A DNA stretch of 64,000 nt, from contig JAPPII010000092.1 in NCBI GenBank assembly GCA_028820845.1, positions 40,312 to 104,311 on the forward strand, in the 5' to 3' direction. The notes below the pieces were generated by a model. That model saw only the letters and a program-made list of their open reading frames with translations, did no database searches and was not told the origin of the DNA. Below, piece after piece: positions 37,002 through 46,486 of this stretch; position 1 is the stretch's first letter; every line of letters begins with the position of its first letter. A program made the position numbers and the translations under genes. The DNA comes from Candidatus Poribacteria bacterium. Lineage in GTDB: Bacteria > Poribacteria > WGA-4E > WGA-3G.

Positions 37002-37739
37002 ATGGATACCTACAAAAATGGGATCAACATACCTTACGCACCGACAGATGCGGCAGACCTCTACCCTGAAACGGACGGTAAACCGATGGCAGCAAGCGAC
37101 TTCCACCTTGAAATCCTTATTTGGCTCTTGCAAACGCTGAAGGCACATTTTGCTCATAGGCCTGAGGTCTATGTCTCCGGCGATATTCTCACATATTACA
37201 CCCAGGGCAACCCGCGCGCAGTCATCGCACCGGATGTTCTCGTCGCCTTCGGTATCGGGCAAAAGAAACGACACACTTACAAAGTCTGGGAAGAGGGAAA
37301 GGTGCCAGACTTTGTGATGGAGTTCTCAAGCAAAACCACTTATCAAAACAACCTCACAGACAAGATGGCACTTTACGCCGCACTCGGTATACCGAACTAC
37401 CTCCTCTATGACGCTGAGGCACTTTATCTGCCTTCGCCCCTGATGGGATTTCAGTTGGTAAAGGGGACCTATGTCCCAGTATCCCCGGGCGTTGACGGTG
37501 GTATCCATTCAGATGTTCTCGGTTTAGATTTCCATATACGCGGGAGGCGTTTAGCGGTTTACGATCCGGTTACCGAGCAATGGCTCCAAACGCCCGCGGA
37601 GCAAAACGCCGCACGCGCCGAAGAGGCCGAAACACGCGCTGCCCAAGAAACCATCGCACGACAGAAAGCAGAAGCAGAACTCGAACGCCTTCAAGAACAA
37701 CTTGCCCATTTACAGGCACGCACTTACAGTGAATCCTAA
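37002..37739 (+). CDS. Uma2-family (DUF820) PD-(D/E)XK endonuclease-like protein with coiled-coil tail
   Basis: 245 aa. The core has AVIAPDVLVAFGIG (active-site Asp), PDFVMEFSSKTTY (E-x-x-x-K) and DKMALYAALGIPNYLLYD, the usual Uma2 pattern. Residues about 196-242 form an Ala/Glu/Arg-rich coiled coil (EETARAAQETIARQKAEAEL-like). Uma2 proteins are widespread in cyanobacteria and related phyla, and their function is mostly unknown. It stands alone with its own promoter, 240 bases before the CRISPR island. Confidence 0.85.
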   Translation: MDTYKNGINIPYAPTDAADLYPETDGKPMAASDFHLEILIWLLQTLKAHFAHRPEVYVSGDILTYYTQGNPRAVIAPDVLVAFGIGQKKRHTYKVWEEGKVPDFVMEFSSKTTYQNNLTDKMALYAALGIPNYLLYDAEALYLPSPLMGFQLVKGTYVPVSPGVDGGIHSDVLGLDFHIRGRRLAVYDPVTEQWLQTPAEQNAARAEEAETRAAQETIARQKAEAELERLQEQLAHLQARTYSES

Positions 37740-37922
37740 ACGAATGCCGATCTTATACCAGAACAAAAAAGTAGGTAGGACTTACGCACTGCTTCTTAAA
37801 GGCCCTCTACCTCCCTGATAAGAGGGGATGGGGAGTTGAGGGATTTAGGGGGTTAAAAATATGGAGAATACCGGTTTCTTGCGTCTGTATGTCCGATATT
37901 TGTCCAGTTTGCGTAAGTACTG

Positions 37923-37952
37923 TTGGATTAATAAATTAATCTGTGATATGAT
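37923..37952 (+). promoter_or_regulatory. Candidate promoter of the type III CRISPR-Cas island
   Basis: TTGGAT (37923-37928), 18-bp spacer, TATGAT (37947-37952). The ATG of the first CARF gene is at 37980, with ATAAGGA before it. No CRISPR repeats are seen in the 240-base spacer. Confidence 0.5.
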
Positions 37953-37979
37953 TTCTGTAAAAGAATAAGGACAATTTTC

Positions 37980-39776
37980 ATGGCAAAGACATGCCACGCA
38001 TCCGTAGGTAAAGAACATATTTTACTGACCAGCCTCGGAATGCGAGCGATTAAAACAGAATATCTATGGAACGGGAAAAAAGCCGAGGCCGACCTCACCC
38101 CACTGGCGTTGGTGGAACTCCTTGAGAAATCCCAGTTACCCAATCGTGTTGTCGCGGTAGTTACCCAAGATGCCAAGCGTGAAACATGGCAGATTTTTCG
38201 TGCAGGAATCTGCAGAACTCTTAGATTGAGTCCTGAGTTAGTTGAAATTCCTAACGGAAGCAGCACTGACGAAATTCGTCAGATTCTTGAGACTGTTGCC
38301 AATCGCGTGCCAGAAGGTGCTGATCTGACCCTTGATGTCACACAGGGGCTCCGGCACTTCCCGTTTATCTTCTATGCCTTAGTGCTGTATCTTAAATCTC
38401 TTCGTGGTGTAAATATTCGCGGTGCCTACTACGGCATGGTTGAAGGGATAGCGAAGGAGGAACCTAAACCCATCATTGACCTACAGCCGCTCCTTGAATT
38501 GCCAGAATGGTTTCATGCTGTCCGGATGTTCCGCGATCAAGGAACAACAAATCCGATGGCGAGTCTTCTCCAACCATTAGCAAATCAGCTGCGTGAACAA
38601 GGAAGCAAATTACAGAACGGAGCCAAGAAACCTCCACTTGAAGCTATTGAACTTTATAAAAAATCCAATCAAGTCAAAGGTGCTGTTGACTCGCTAAAAA
38701 ATTATGCTTTTGCTTACGAGTCCGCCTTGCCCTTGGAATTAGAAAAAGCTAGTAGAGGTCTTGTTGCTTCAATTGAGAAACTTCCTGCCACAGATAGCCA
38801 GAGTCTACCGCCTCTTGTTGGTGAACTTACTGAGAGCATTGTCAGTGCAGCGCAAAAAACAGCGTTTATAAAACTGCCAGCGAAAAAAGGGAAGTGGAAA
38901 GAGGAGATCCCTTTGGATGAAAATGAATTAAAGCGTCAGGCGTATATGATCGATTTGTATCTGAAACGGGATCAACTTTCACTTGCAGTAGGCTTAATGC
39001 GGGAATGGGTGATCTCTTGGGCAATCTGGAAATCAAGCAAAACTGTTGAGATTGAGAAGTGGTTGGATAATAACAAAGTCCGGCCCCGATATGAACGGAT
39101 CCTCGGTGCTATTGGGGCATCTGCTAAAAGTGGGGGACCTCGATTAATCTTAACACAGGATCAGGAAGAATTTAGGGAGTTCTGGAATCGACTGACAGAT
39201 AATTTGCGTAACGCCCTACATCATCACGCAATGCGTTCGGAGGCACTTGAAGAGGTTCCTATTTCTCTAAAGGACGTGCAGAAATTTTGGAATCAACTGA
39301 AGGATGATGGTTTGAAGACAACAAGTGAAATTGAACTGCCACCGTTGGGAGGGCGATTATTGATTTCACCACAAGGTAGACGGCCGGGTGTATTGTTCTC
39401 AGCACTAAAAGTTGCTGATCCGGACACTTGTCTCGTAATTTGTTCGGACACATCAGCTGATAGTACTCGTGATGCTGCCGATGAAGCAGGGTTTAGAGGG
39501 GCTATTGAACAGATTAAACTGGATGATCCACTTGGGGGCTTTAATGAAATCGAAAAAGTAGCCCAACATGCCAAGGGCTATCTGTCGTATGCTGATGAGG
39601 TTAGAGCAAACATCACAGGTGGAACAACGTTAATGGGCGTGATTGTACAAAAATTGGTGGAGGAAGCACAGCAACTGAACCGTCCAGTGAAACGTTTCGC
39701 CCTCATTGATCGACGATCAACGGAAGAGCAGGAAAGTGACCCGTTTGTGCAAGGTGACTCTCACTGGCTTGACTGA
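37980..39776 (+). CDS. CARF-HEPN-CARF-like ribonuclease (Csx1/Csx2 superfamily)
   Basis: 598 aa. The N-terminal domain has LLTSLGMRAIKTEYLWNG and LDVTQGLRHFPFIFYALVLYL (Asp119-Gly123), matching the TM1812/Csx2 D-x-T-H-G motif with His replaced by Gln. Mid-protein, NLRNALHHHAM supplies a HEPN R-x4-H ribonuclease motif (Arg410, His415). The C-terminal third has a Rossmann-like VLFSALKVADPDTCLVICSDT and ANITGGTTLMG (Asn544-Thr550), a second CARF-type signature. CARF domains bind cyclic oligoadenylates made by Cas10 and activate HEPN RNA cleavage. It is the first gene of the type III island. Two ligand domains in one chain is unusual; the second could also be non-binding. Confidence 0.75.
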   Translation: MAKTCHASVGKEHILLTSLGMRAIKTEYLWNGKKAEADLTPLALVELLEKSQLPNRVVAVVTQDAKRETWQIFRAGICRTLRLSPELVEIPNGSSTDEIRQILETVANRVPEGADLTLDVTQGLRHFPFIFYALVLYLKSLRGVNIRGAYYGMVEGIAKEEPKPIIDLQPLLELPEWFHAVRMFRDQGTTNPMASLLQPLANQLREQGSKLQNGAKKPPLEAIELYKKSNQVKGAVDSLKNYAFAYESALPLELEKASRGLVASIEKLPATDSQSLPPLVGELTESIVSAAQKTAFIKLPAKKGKWKEEIPLDENELKRQAYMIDLYLKRDQLSLAVGLMREWVISWAIWKSSKTVEIEKWLDNNKVRPRYERILGAIGASAKSGGPRLILTQDQEEFREFWNRLTDNLRNALHHHAMRSEALEEVPISLKDVQKFWNQLKDDGLKTTSEIELPPLGGRLLISPQGRRPGVLFSALKVADPDTCLVICSDTSADSTRDAADEAGFRGAIEQIKLDDPLGGFNEIEKVAQHAKGYLSYADEVRANITGGTTLMGVIVQKLVEEAQQLNRPVKRFALIDRRSTEEQESDPFVQGDSHWLD

Positions 39777-39862
39777 AACGGAAAAGGCGTTCAAATTTTT
39801 TCTCTACGTGAATGCCTGAGAAAAGACGCTCGATAAAACCTAATTTATACAGAGATGAAAAA

Positions 39863-40717
39863 ATGAATAGTACGCAATTGAATCTTGAAACCGTGACACC
39901 AATGTTTCTCCATGGTTATGATAACAGAGTTGTGGAACTTAGACCCCCACCTTTCAAAGCACTATTTCGCTACTGGTGGCGGGCTGTGCAGGATTGTAAT
40001 GTAGATTCATTGCGGGAAACTGAGGCAAAATTGTTTGGTAGTACAGATGGTAAAGCTCCATTTTCAATTCGTATTCCAGGAAAAAAGGATTTAGGGGTTC
40101 CCCTAAAATATAGTCCGTTGCCGCATAAGAACACTTTTAAGATGGATGCCTACGATGTAGGTAAACAATTTAATTTATGTTTGATTACGAAAAACGCTTC
40201 AGATGCTTCGACTTATAGGCAAATTGCAAAACTCGGTTTTTTGCTGGGTGGCGTTGGCAACCGTTCACGACGCGGATTCGGTTCAATTCGTGAAACATGT
40301 TGGTCTTTTGCCGATGTTCCAGACCTACGGCAAGAAGTTTTAGATACGCTTAATAATGTTGCAAAGTTTGAGGACGGCAAGCGATTTGAGATTAATAAAG
40401 GTGGAGCCATTGAATTGACACATCCATCTAATACTTTGCCACAATACCCTGTGGTTGGATTAATTGGTTTTGGTAATCCTACAACTGATGTTGGGTGCTT
40501 GTTAAAAGATATAGGACAAGCAACTCATACTCACAGAGATGATGCCTTAGGATATGCAAAGGGACAAAGGCGGTTGGCTTCCCCCATTCATGTCCGTGTG
40601 CAGAAAGTAGGAAAGAAATACGTTCCAGTTGTAACACTACTTCGCTGGAATTATCCAGGGTATGAATCACGCCATATTCACAAGCAAATTTCTTTTGTTG
40701 CTGAAATTATCACGTAG
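39863..40717 (+). CDS. cmr1: Type III-B RAMP protein Cmr1
   Basis: About 284 aa from ATG 39863 (MNSTQLNLETVTPMFLHG), with AGAGATG upstream; the ATG at 39812 gives an unrelated extension. PPPFKALFRYWWRAVQ and the Gly-rich loop GVGNRSRRGFGSI are Cmr1 hallmarks. Cmr1 sits at the head of the Cmr complex and binds the 3' end of crRNA and target. Its 3' end is 10 bases before cas10. Confidence 0.93.
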   Translation: MNSTQLNLETVTPMFLHGYDNRVVELRPPPFKALFRYWWRAVQDCNVDSLRETEAKLFGSTDGKAPFSIRIPGKKDLGVPLKYSPLPHKNTFKMDAYDVGKQFNLCLITKNASDASTYRQIAKLGFLLGGVGNRSRRGFGSIRETCWSFADVPDLRQEVLDTLNNVAKFEDGKRFEINKGGAIELTHPSNTLPQYPVVGLIGFGNPTTDVGCLLKDIGQATHTHRDDALGYAKGQRRLASPIHVRVQKVGKKYVPVVTLLRWNYPGYESRHIHKQISFVAEIIT

Positions 40718-40727
40718 GAAATTTTTC

Positions 40728-42599
40728 ATGAGTACAAATCATTCAAAGCCTCTCATGCTCATGTTCACAATAGGTCCCGTGCAATCTTTTATTGAAGCAT
40801 CGCGGAAGACTGAAGACTTATGGATGGGCAGTTACATTTTGTCTTATCTTATAGCAACGGCAATGAAACAGGTTCAAACCGAAGGCATTGAAATAATCTA
40901 TCCTGCTATTGGAAGCAAATCACCATTTGATTTTTGGAAGTCTCAAGATTTTGCAACACCATCCTTTCCGAATCTTTTTTTGGCAATTGGAAACAAAGTT
41001 ACCCAAGATGAGTTGGTTACACGCGCAAAAACAGCAGAAATAAGCGTAAGAAACGAATTTAACAAAATGGCAACACGGGTACTTGATAAAGCATTTGGGA
41101 CATGGCGTAAGACTTATATTGAAGATATTTTTAAGAGACAGATTCCTGATTTCTTTGACATCTATTGGGTGATTACCGAAGAAGAAACAGAGGAAGAATA
41201 TGGCAAATGGTATGCCCGGACCGCTGGCAGCCTCGCCGCAATCAAAAACTGTCGGGCGTTTAAACAGACCAGCGAGCTTGGAAGAAAATGCTCACTTGAT
41301 GGTATACACGAAATACTTCATAAAAAAGAAGATCAGACCGTTAATGAAGCAATGAAATGGTGGGAAGATTTTGCTAAAAACACTCCTATACATTGCCGAG
41401 AAAAAGAGGCTCTCAGTGCTGTCTCATTGACAAAACGGATGGGAAGGTATTTCCTTGAAAACCACTCAGAATTCAGCAATGAATTTAAGAACAACAAACC
41501 GAGATTCCCATCAACATCGGAGGTCGCTACAGCGAGCTTTAAGCAACGAATCGTCTGTAAACCTGAGGCATTAGAAATCTATACAAAACTCTGTAATGCA
41601 GTTAAAGAACTGCGCCAATCAGATGACGAAGAGGCAACTATCCCGACTATTAAACCATTGCCAAAGATAAAATGTCCCTTACCGAATAATGTTGATGGCG
41701 AATGGCTGTACGAGGAAACGTACAACGACTCTTATCTTGAACGTTACTATAACATTAATGTATTGCCAGAAAAAAATCAAATTGAACAGTGTAAGAAATT
41801 ACGTAAAGATCTTGTTGGAGTGCTTAAAGGTGAGCCAGGGAAATATTATGCCGCTATAGCACTTGATGCTGACAATATGGGAGAAATAAATCGGGAAGTT
41901 GAAAGTCAAGATCAGCATGCTGAAAATAGCAGGCAGCTGATTAACTACTCAAAAAAAGCGCGTCGGATTGTTGAAGAGGAATATCTTGGCAAGTTGACTT
42001 ATGCAGGCGGTGATGACCTACTTGCCCTTGCGAATCTCAAGGACCTGTTACCAATGTTAAAAAGGTTACGAGAAGAATTCCCTTGCTTTACGGGTGCTTC
42101 CGCCGGTGTGTGCATTGCCCACAATAAGATGCCACTTAATAACGTGATTCGGCATGCACGACGGATGGAAAAGGAAGCGAAAAAAGAAGATGGAAAGGAT
42201 GCAATGGGTATTGCGTTGTTCAAGCACTCTGGAAATATCAGTGAAATGGTGACAAAGTGGAACCCCAGTGATCTGGATGTACTCACTATCAGTCAGAGAT
42301 TGGTCAAACTTCTACAAGATAATGAAATTTCTAAAAGTTTTATATACACCTTTCGGAACGCAGTCACAAAATTAATAGGTGATGAAGGTGATCTGATGAC
42401 TGGTTTACCACCCGCCATCATTGATAAAGAATTTATGCGTCTTATTGAACGTGCCTATAAGAAGAAAAACGAAAAACTTGACGAGACAAGTCTACAGACA
42501 ATCGCAGAAACGATTGAATTGTGGAGTTACTTCACGCCTTTCAAGAAATTTCTCAATTTTTTGGACATAATCGTCTTTATTACAAGGGAGTCAAAGTGA
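40728..42599 (+). CDS. cas10: Type III-B Cas10 (Cmr2), without HD domain
   Basis: 623 aa from ATG 40728 (MSTNHSKPLMLMFTIGPVQSFIEASRKT). The start goes directly into the GPVQSFI segment of the first palm-associated region, so the N-terminal HD DNase domain of typical Cmr2 is missing. The palm residues are IALDADNMGEI (Asp380, Asp382) and the cyclase motif YAGGDDLLAL (Gly427-Asp430). Cas10 makes cyclic oligoadenylates when target RNA is bound. Here it should signal but not cut DNA. The stop TGA overlaps the cmr3 GTG. Confidence 0.93.
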   Translation: MSTNHSKPLMLMFTIGPVQSFIEASRKTEDLWMGSYILSYLIATAMKQVQTEGIEIIYPAIGSKSPFDFWKSQDFATPSFPNLFLAIGNKVTQDELVTRAKTAEISVRNEFNKMATRVLDKAFGTWRKTYIEDIFKRQIPDFFDIYWVITEEETEEEYGKWYARTAGSLAAIKNCRAFKQTSELGRKCSLDGIHEILHKKEDQTVNEAMKWWEDFAKNTPIHCREKEALSAVSLTKRMGRYFLENHSEFSNEFKNNKPRFPSTSEVATASFKQRIVCKPEALEIYTKLCNAVKELRQSDDEEATIPTIKPLPKIKCPLPNNVDGEWLYEETYNDSYLERYYNINVLPEKNQIEQCKKLRKDLVGVLKGEPGKYYAAIALDADNMGEINREVESQDQHAENSRQLINYSKKARRIVEEEYLGKLTYAGGDDLLALANLKDLLPMLKRLREEFPCFTGASAGVCIAHNKMPLNNVIRHARRMEKEAKKEDGKDAMGIALFKHSGNISEMVTKWNPSDLDVLTISQRLVKLLQDNEISKSFIYTFRNAVTKLIGDEGDLMTGLPPAIIDKEFMRLIERAYKKKNEKLDETSLQTIAETIELWSYFTPFKKFLNFLDIIVFITRESK

Positions 42600-43756
42600 T
42601 ACTATTTCTTCAGGCAAATGATACCTTCTTTTTTCGAGATGGTCGCCCCTTTACAAAGGGTGATCAATCAGAGGGCTATTCCATTTTTCCACCTTTACCT
42701 TCAACAATACTCGGCGGGTTAAGAACGGCATACATTTCCGAGCAGGGCGATTTAATTTCTTTTTATCAAGGAAAAATGGCAGAGACCATAGGAACACCCA
42801 ACTCACTGGGCTCTATAAGCCTCAATGGCGTTTTTCTAGCCGATAGAGAATCTGAAATCTATTACCCAATCCCTTTAGATCTGGTAACCAAAAAGAAAGA
42901 GAAACTCTATGCACTTGAATGCTCTCCTGAAAAATCTAACTTTATCTCAAATTCTCCACTCAATCGCTACTTGAGATGGGATGCGGATGATGAGGATGTT
43001 GAGTCAGAGACAGATGGCAGATTAGAAGGTATAGATCTAACAGAATATCTCCTCGGTGGACAAACAGAGTTTATATTCAAGTCACTTGAGGATTTTGTTC
43101 GCTCTGAACCCAAAATCGGTATTGATCGGGATTACAATACATCTGCTTCTAAGGACAACATGCTGTATAGGATTAATATGTCCCGCTTTCAACCTCAATT
43201 CCACAATAACCCAAATGAACGGAAGGCATTATCAGATTTAGGATTTGTCGTAGATTATCAGTGTGAGGAAATGCTACCGGAAAAGGGATTACTGAAACTT
43301 GGCGGAGAAGGCAAAAGTTTCACTTATAAACAAAGTGGCCATAACCCCAATCCATTTGCTACAGAGAAGGATATGACAGCTCTCAAGGTATCAATCTGTA
43401 GTTCTCGTGCTTTTAAACTCTATTTTGCAACGCCTGCTATCTTTGATCAGGGATGGCTACCAAAATGGATTGACAAAGAAACGCACAAAGTTGAATATTC
43501 ATCATTGTCATTTGAGTTGATCACAGCAGCCGTTGGCAAACCGATCGCTATTGGTGGCTGGGATATGAAAAAGAATGCACCAAAACCGACGCGTCAGGCA
43601 GTTCCAGCCGGGAGTGTCTATTATTTCAAGATATCCGATGAAATTTGCATTAACACTATCATTAACGCCTTTCACTATAAAAACATAAGCGACTACCAAG
43701 CAGCGGAAGGATTTGGGCTCTGCTTCGTCGGTGCTGTTAGAGGAGACAAGATATGA
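42596..43756 (+). CDS. cmr3: Type III-B RAMP protein Cmr3
   Basis: About 386 aa from GTG 42596, which overlaps the cas10 stop (GTGA) and is preceded by AAGGGAG; the frame upstream is open but lacks family similarity. NDTFFFRDGRPF and FPPLPSTILGGLRTAYI are diagnostic of Cmr3, which pairs with Cas10 and holds the 5' handle of crRNA. GKPIAIGGWDM near the C-terminus is also typical. The stop overlaps the CARF-RelE start by ATGA. Confidence 0.93.
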   Translation: MILFLQANDTFFFRDGRPFTKGDQSEGYSIFPPLPSTILGGLRTAYISEQGDLISFYQGKMAETIGTPNSLGSISLNGVFLADRESEIYYPIPLDLVTKKKEKLYALECSPEKSNFISNSPLNRYLRWDADDEDVESETDGRLEGIDLTEYLLGGQTEFIFKSLEDFVRSEPKIGIDRDYNTSASKDNMLYRINMSRFQPQFHNNPNERKALSDLGFVVDYQCEEMLPEKGLLKLGGEGKSFTYKQSGHNPNPFATEKDMTALKVSICSSRAFKLYFATPAIFDQGWLPKWIDKETHKVEYSSLSFELITAAVGKPIAIGGWDMKKNAPKPTRQAVPAGSVYYFKISDEICINTIINAFHYKNISDYQAAEGFGLCFVGAVRGDKI

Positions 43757-44988
43757 CCGTTGTCATCACGCCTGTTGGAACATCGCTTTTTACCAATGGT
43801 TCAGTGTATAATCAAACTATTAATGACCGTTTCCAAAACCTTAAAAACAAACCTGAATCTGAATGGGATAACTATTCTCGATATATCGAGGTTCTCAAAA
43901 CAGCTAGCGAAGGATTTATCAGCCAAAATATAACATCCGCTTCAGCGGAGCTCCAGAGCACAGAACTAATTCAGAACCATCTCCGGAGTGATATAATAGT
44001 TCATCTGCTTGCCTCAGATACAATTGCCTCGCGATTGGCGGCAGAAATTTTAATGGAGCAAATCAATAATCCTAACAATGTTTTAGGGAGCAATATAACT
44101 GCTACATTCAATGCGGATCCAACTTCCGGGCAGATTGATGTAATTCGTGATTTACAAGTTACAGACCCCCAGGACTTTTCACGTGAAGGCATGCCCAAAT
44201 TGTTTCATAGGATCAATTATATTAAAGACTGGGAGGCTGGAGACCGTCAGAATCTTGCTATCAATATCACCGGAGGATATGGAGCAACTTTGCCATATCT
44301 GACAATTTTCGCACAACTTGAACGCGTTCCGCTCTATTATAACTTTGAGGATAGTGATGAACTCATTGTAATTCCACAGGCTCCGCTTGCTATTGATTGG
44401 AATTTGATTAAACACCACTCTAACGTTTTGGCGCAAATTGATACAGGCATTGAGGTTGATGATTGGCAAGATTTCAAAAGAGATAATTATCAAGCTGTTG
44501 AAGAATTAGATGCCTTCATCTGGTCAGATAATGATGTTGGGGCATGTCTTTCACCAATTGGCGTTATTTTCTGGGATCAGTATCTGAAAAACCATTTTAT
44601 TGTTGATTTGGCAAATAACATTAGAAAAGACACAACGATCGAAGGTGTAATTCAAGAACTTTATAGACGGTTACGTTCGGTTCTATCTCCAAAATATCTT
44701 GATCCTGCGAAGTGTTACCATAAAATTCGTAAGTTGGGACCCCACGACGATTTAAACCACACCGGGCAAGTCCAGGGGCATGATATATTTATCTTCAAGT
44801 CAACAGCTATTGCTCAAATACGCTTAATGTATACATTTGAGGTTAATAGTCGAACTATCACTCAAATCAAAATATACGACAAAGGTACACATATGAAAAC
44901 CGAGGGATATAACGTATGGAAAAAACGTATGAGATGTAACCATTCTACAACTTGTTTTAATACACATACATTTGACATAAAGCCATAA
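43753..44988 (+). CDS. CARF domain fused to RelE-like toxin domain
   Basis: 411 aa, starting inside the cmr3 stop codon (ATGA), so tightly coupled to the cmr operon. N-terminal CARF-like Rossmann domain: VVITPVGTSLFTN at strand 1, DIIVHLLASDT, and AINITGGYGATLPYLT (Asn171-Gly175), as in the APE2256/TIGR02619-type proteins. Residues about 305-382 have LDPAKCYHKIRKLG, GHDIFIFKS, QIRLMYTFEV and ITQIKIYDKGTH, resembling the RelE/HigB mRNA-cleaving toxin fold. A short Cys/His tail follows (RCNHSTTCFNTH). The inferred role is cyclic-oligoadenylate-activated translation blockade. CARF is well supported, RelE moderately. Confidence 0.7.
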   Translation: MTVVITPVGTSLFTNGSVYNQTINDRFQNLKNKPESEWDNYSRYIEVLKTASEGFISQNITSASAELQSTELIQNHLRSDIIVHLLASDTIASRLAAEILMEQINNPNNVLGSNITATFNADPTSGQIDVIRDLQVTDPQDFSREGMPKLFHRINYIKDWEAGDRQNLAINITGGYGATLPYLTIFAQLERVPLYYNFEDSDELIVIPQAPLAIDWNLIKHHSNVLAQIDTGIEVDDWQDFKRDNYQAVEELDAFIWSDNDVGACLSPIGVIFWDQYLKNHFIVDLANNIRKDTTIEGVIQELYRRLRSVLSPKYLDPAKCYHKIRKLGPHDDLNHTGQVQGHDIFIFKSTAIAQIRLMYTFEVNSRTITQIKIYDKGTHMKTEGYNVWKKRMRCNHSTTCFNTHTFDIKP

Positions 44989-45011
44989 TTTTAGCGAGGA
45001 TAAGCCAGAAT

Positions 45012-46103
45012 ATGTTCAAACAAGCTAAACCCCTATTTCTAATCGTAGAAACACCGCTCCATGCAGGAAGCGGTAGCGACCTCGGCATCGTTGATCTGCC
45101 GATTCAACGCGAGAAACACACGGACTACCCAAAAATCGAAGCGTCCGGACTAAAAGGCAGTATCCGTGAAATTTTTAGGGCACAAGTAGAAAAACCTAAA
45201 GTTGAACTTGTCTTTGGTCCCGAAGATGGTGATTTACACGCGGGTGCTTTAGGATTCACCGATGCACGTCTCCTGCTTTTTCCGGTGAAATCTGTCAAAG
45301 GCGTGTTTGCATGGGTAACATGCCCAGCAGCTTTAGAACGTTTCAAACACGATCTCTCCATCTGTCAACCGAGCGTTGATTTTGTTGAGAATATCCCTGA
45401 TGCCAATACGGTGCCAAACGAAAGTTCTCTCATCGTGAAGGATGAAGGAGATGCCAAGAAAATTGTCCTTGAAGAATACACATTTACTGTCACGCATAAT
45501 GATGGATGTGATATTGTTGCAAAGTGGATCGCTCATAATGTATTGCCAACCAACGACCCAAGTTATAATTACTGGTGTGATAAAATTGAAAAAGATATCG
45601 TTGTGTTGAGCGATGACGATTTCCGAGATTTCGTCATGCTCTCGACGGAAGTTATTGCCCGAACCAAAATTGATAGTAAAAAAGGCACCGTTGTAGATGG
45701 TGCGTTGTGGTACGAGGAATATCTTCCGACTGATTCGATTCTCTATTCGCTTGCATTGACAACACCGCTATTTATAAAAATAGAAGATGATGATGTTGAA
45801 AGAAGACGCGAAAAGGAGAAGGACAAAAAGAACATCTTTTATACCAGCGACGAGGAGGTCGAAAGCCGAATCGAGAAAGCACCGGATGCTAAGCCCAGCG
45901 ATGGTAATGGTAATGAGCGTTCCGAAGCGATTAAAAGTCTTATTGAATCCGAGAAGGTGATGAATTTCTTTGCGGGCGGTTTACCAGATATTATCCAAAT
46001 TGGCGGTAATGCAACAATCGGTAAAGGAATAGTCCGTACACACGTCTATCAAAACCAAGGAGGAAACGATGGCACAGGAAGTAACGACACTCAAAGGAAT
46101 TGA
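45012..46103 (+). CDS. cmr4: Type III-B RAMP protein Cmr4 (backbone RNase)
   Basis: 363 aa. ETPLHAGSGSDLGIVDLPIQREKH matches Cmr4, with the catalytic Asp (Asp28, equivalent to P. furiosus Cmr4 Asp26) retained, then IEASGLKGSIREIF. Cmr4 forms the repeating backbone and cuts target RNA every six nucleotides. A charged, poorly conserved stretch lies at about 260-305. The 3' end overlaps cmr5 by 35 bases. Confidence 0.95.
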   Translation: MFKQAKPLFLIVETPLHAGSGSDLGIVDLPIQREKHTDYPKIEASGLKGSIREIFRAQVEKPKVELVFGPEDGDLHAGALGFTDARLLLFPVKSVKGVFAWVTCPAALERFKHDLSICQPSVDFVENIPDANTVPNESSLIVKDEGDAKKIVLEEYTFTVTHNDGCDIVAKWIAHNVLPTNDPSYNYWCDKIEKDIVVLSDDDFRDFVMLSTEVIARTKIDSKKGTVVDGALWYEEYLPTDSILYSLALTTPLFIKIEDDDVERRREKEKDKKNIFYTSDEEVESRIEKAPDAKPSDGNGNERSEAIKSLIESEKVMNFFAGGLPDIIQIGGNATIGKGIVRTHVYQNQGGNDGTGSNDTQRN

Positions 46104-46473
46104 ACAAGGACGGGCATCTTATGCCTTCAAGGTAGTACAGGAGGTTAGCGATTCTCTAAAGAAGGAGTACAAATCCGCTGCAAAAAAACTCCCCGTTCAG
46201 ATAAAAATGAACGGACTTGGACAAAGTTTAGCTTTCTTGAAAAGTAAGGGCGAAAAAGACGAGGAAAAACCTAAAAACGCTTACGATCAGTTGTACGAAG
46301 ATATTGGAATCTGGCTACAAACTGAGGATGTCAAGCGATTGGTTGAAAAAGATGAGGAACTTGTCAAAGAGGTGATCCAGCTCGAATCGCATGCCTATCG
46401 AAAAGCCACCGTTGAAACCCTTGCATTACTCAATTGGATGCGTCGTTTTGTTGATGGTCTAATTGAAAATTAA
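46069..46473 (+). CDS. cmr5: Type III-B small subunit Cmr5
   Basis: 134 aa, helical. TLKGIEQGRASYAFKVVQEV, then KKLPVQIKMNGLGQSLAFLKSKG, and a C-terminal ETLALLNWMRRFVDGL. This is the small-subunit pattern of Cmr5, which lines the complex opposite the Cmr4 backbone. The start overlaps the end of cmr4, and AAGGAGG lies before the ATG. Confidence 0.92.
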   Translation: MAQEVTTLKGIEQGRASYAFKVVQEVSDSLKKEYKSAAKKLPVQIKMNGLGQSLAFLKSKGEKDEEKPKNAYDQLYEDIGIWLQTEDVKRLVEKDEELVKEVIQLESHAYRKATVETLALLNWMRRFVDGLIEN

Positions 46474-46486
46474 GGAAGGCCCACTA

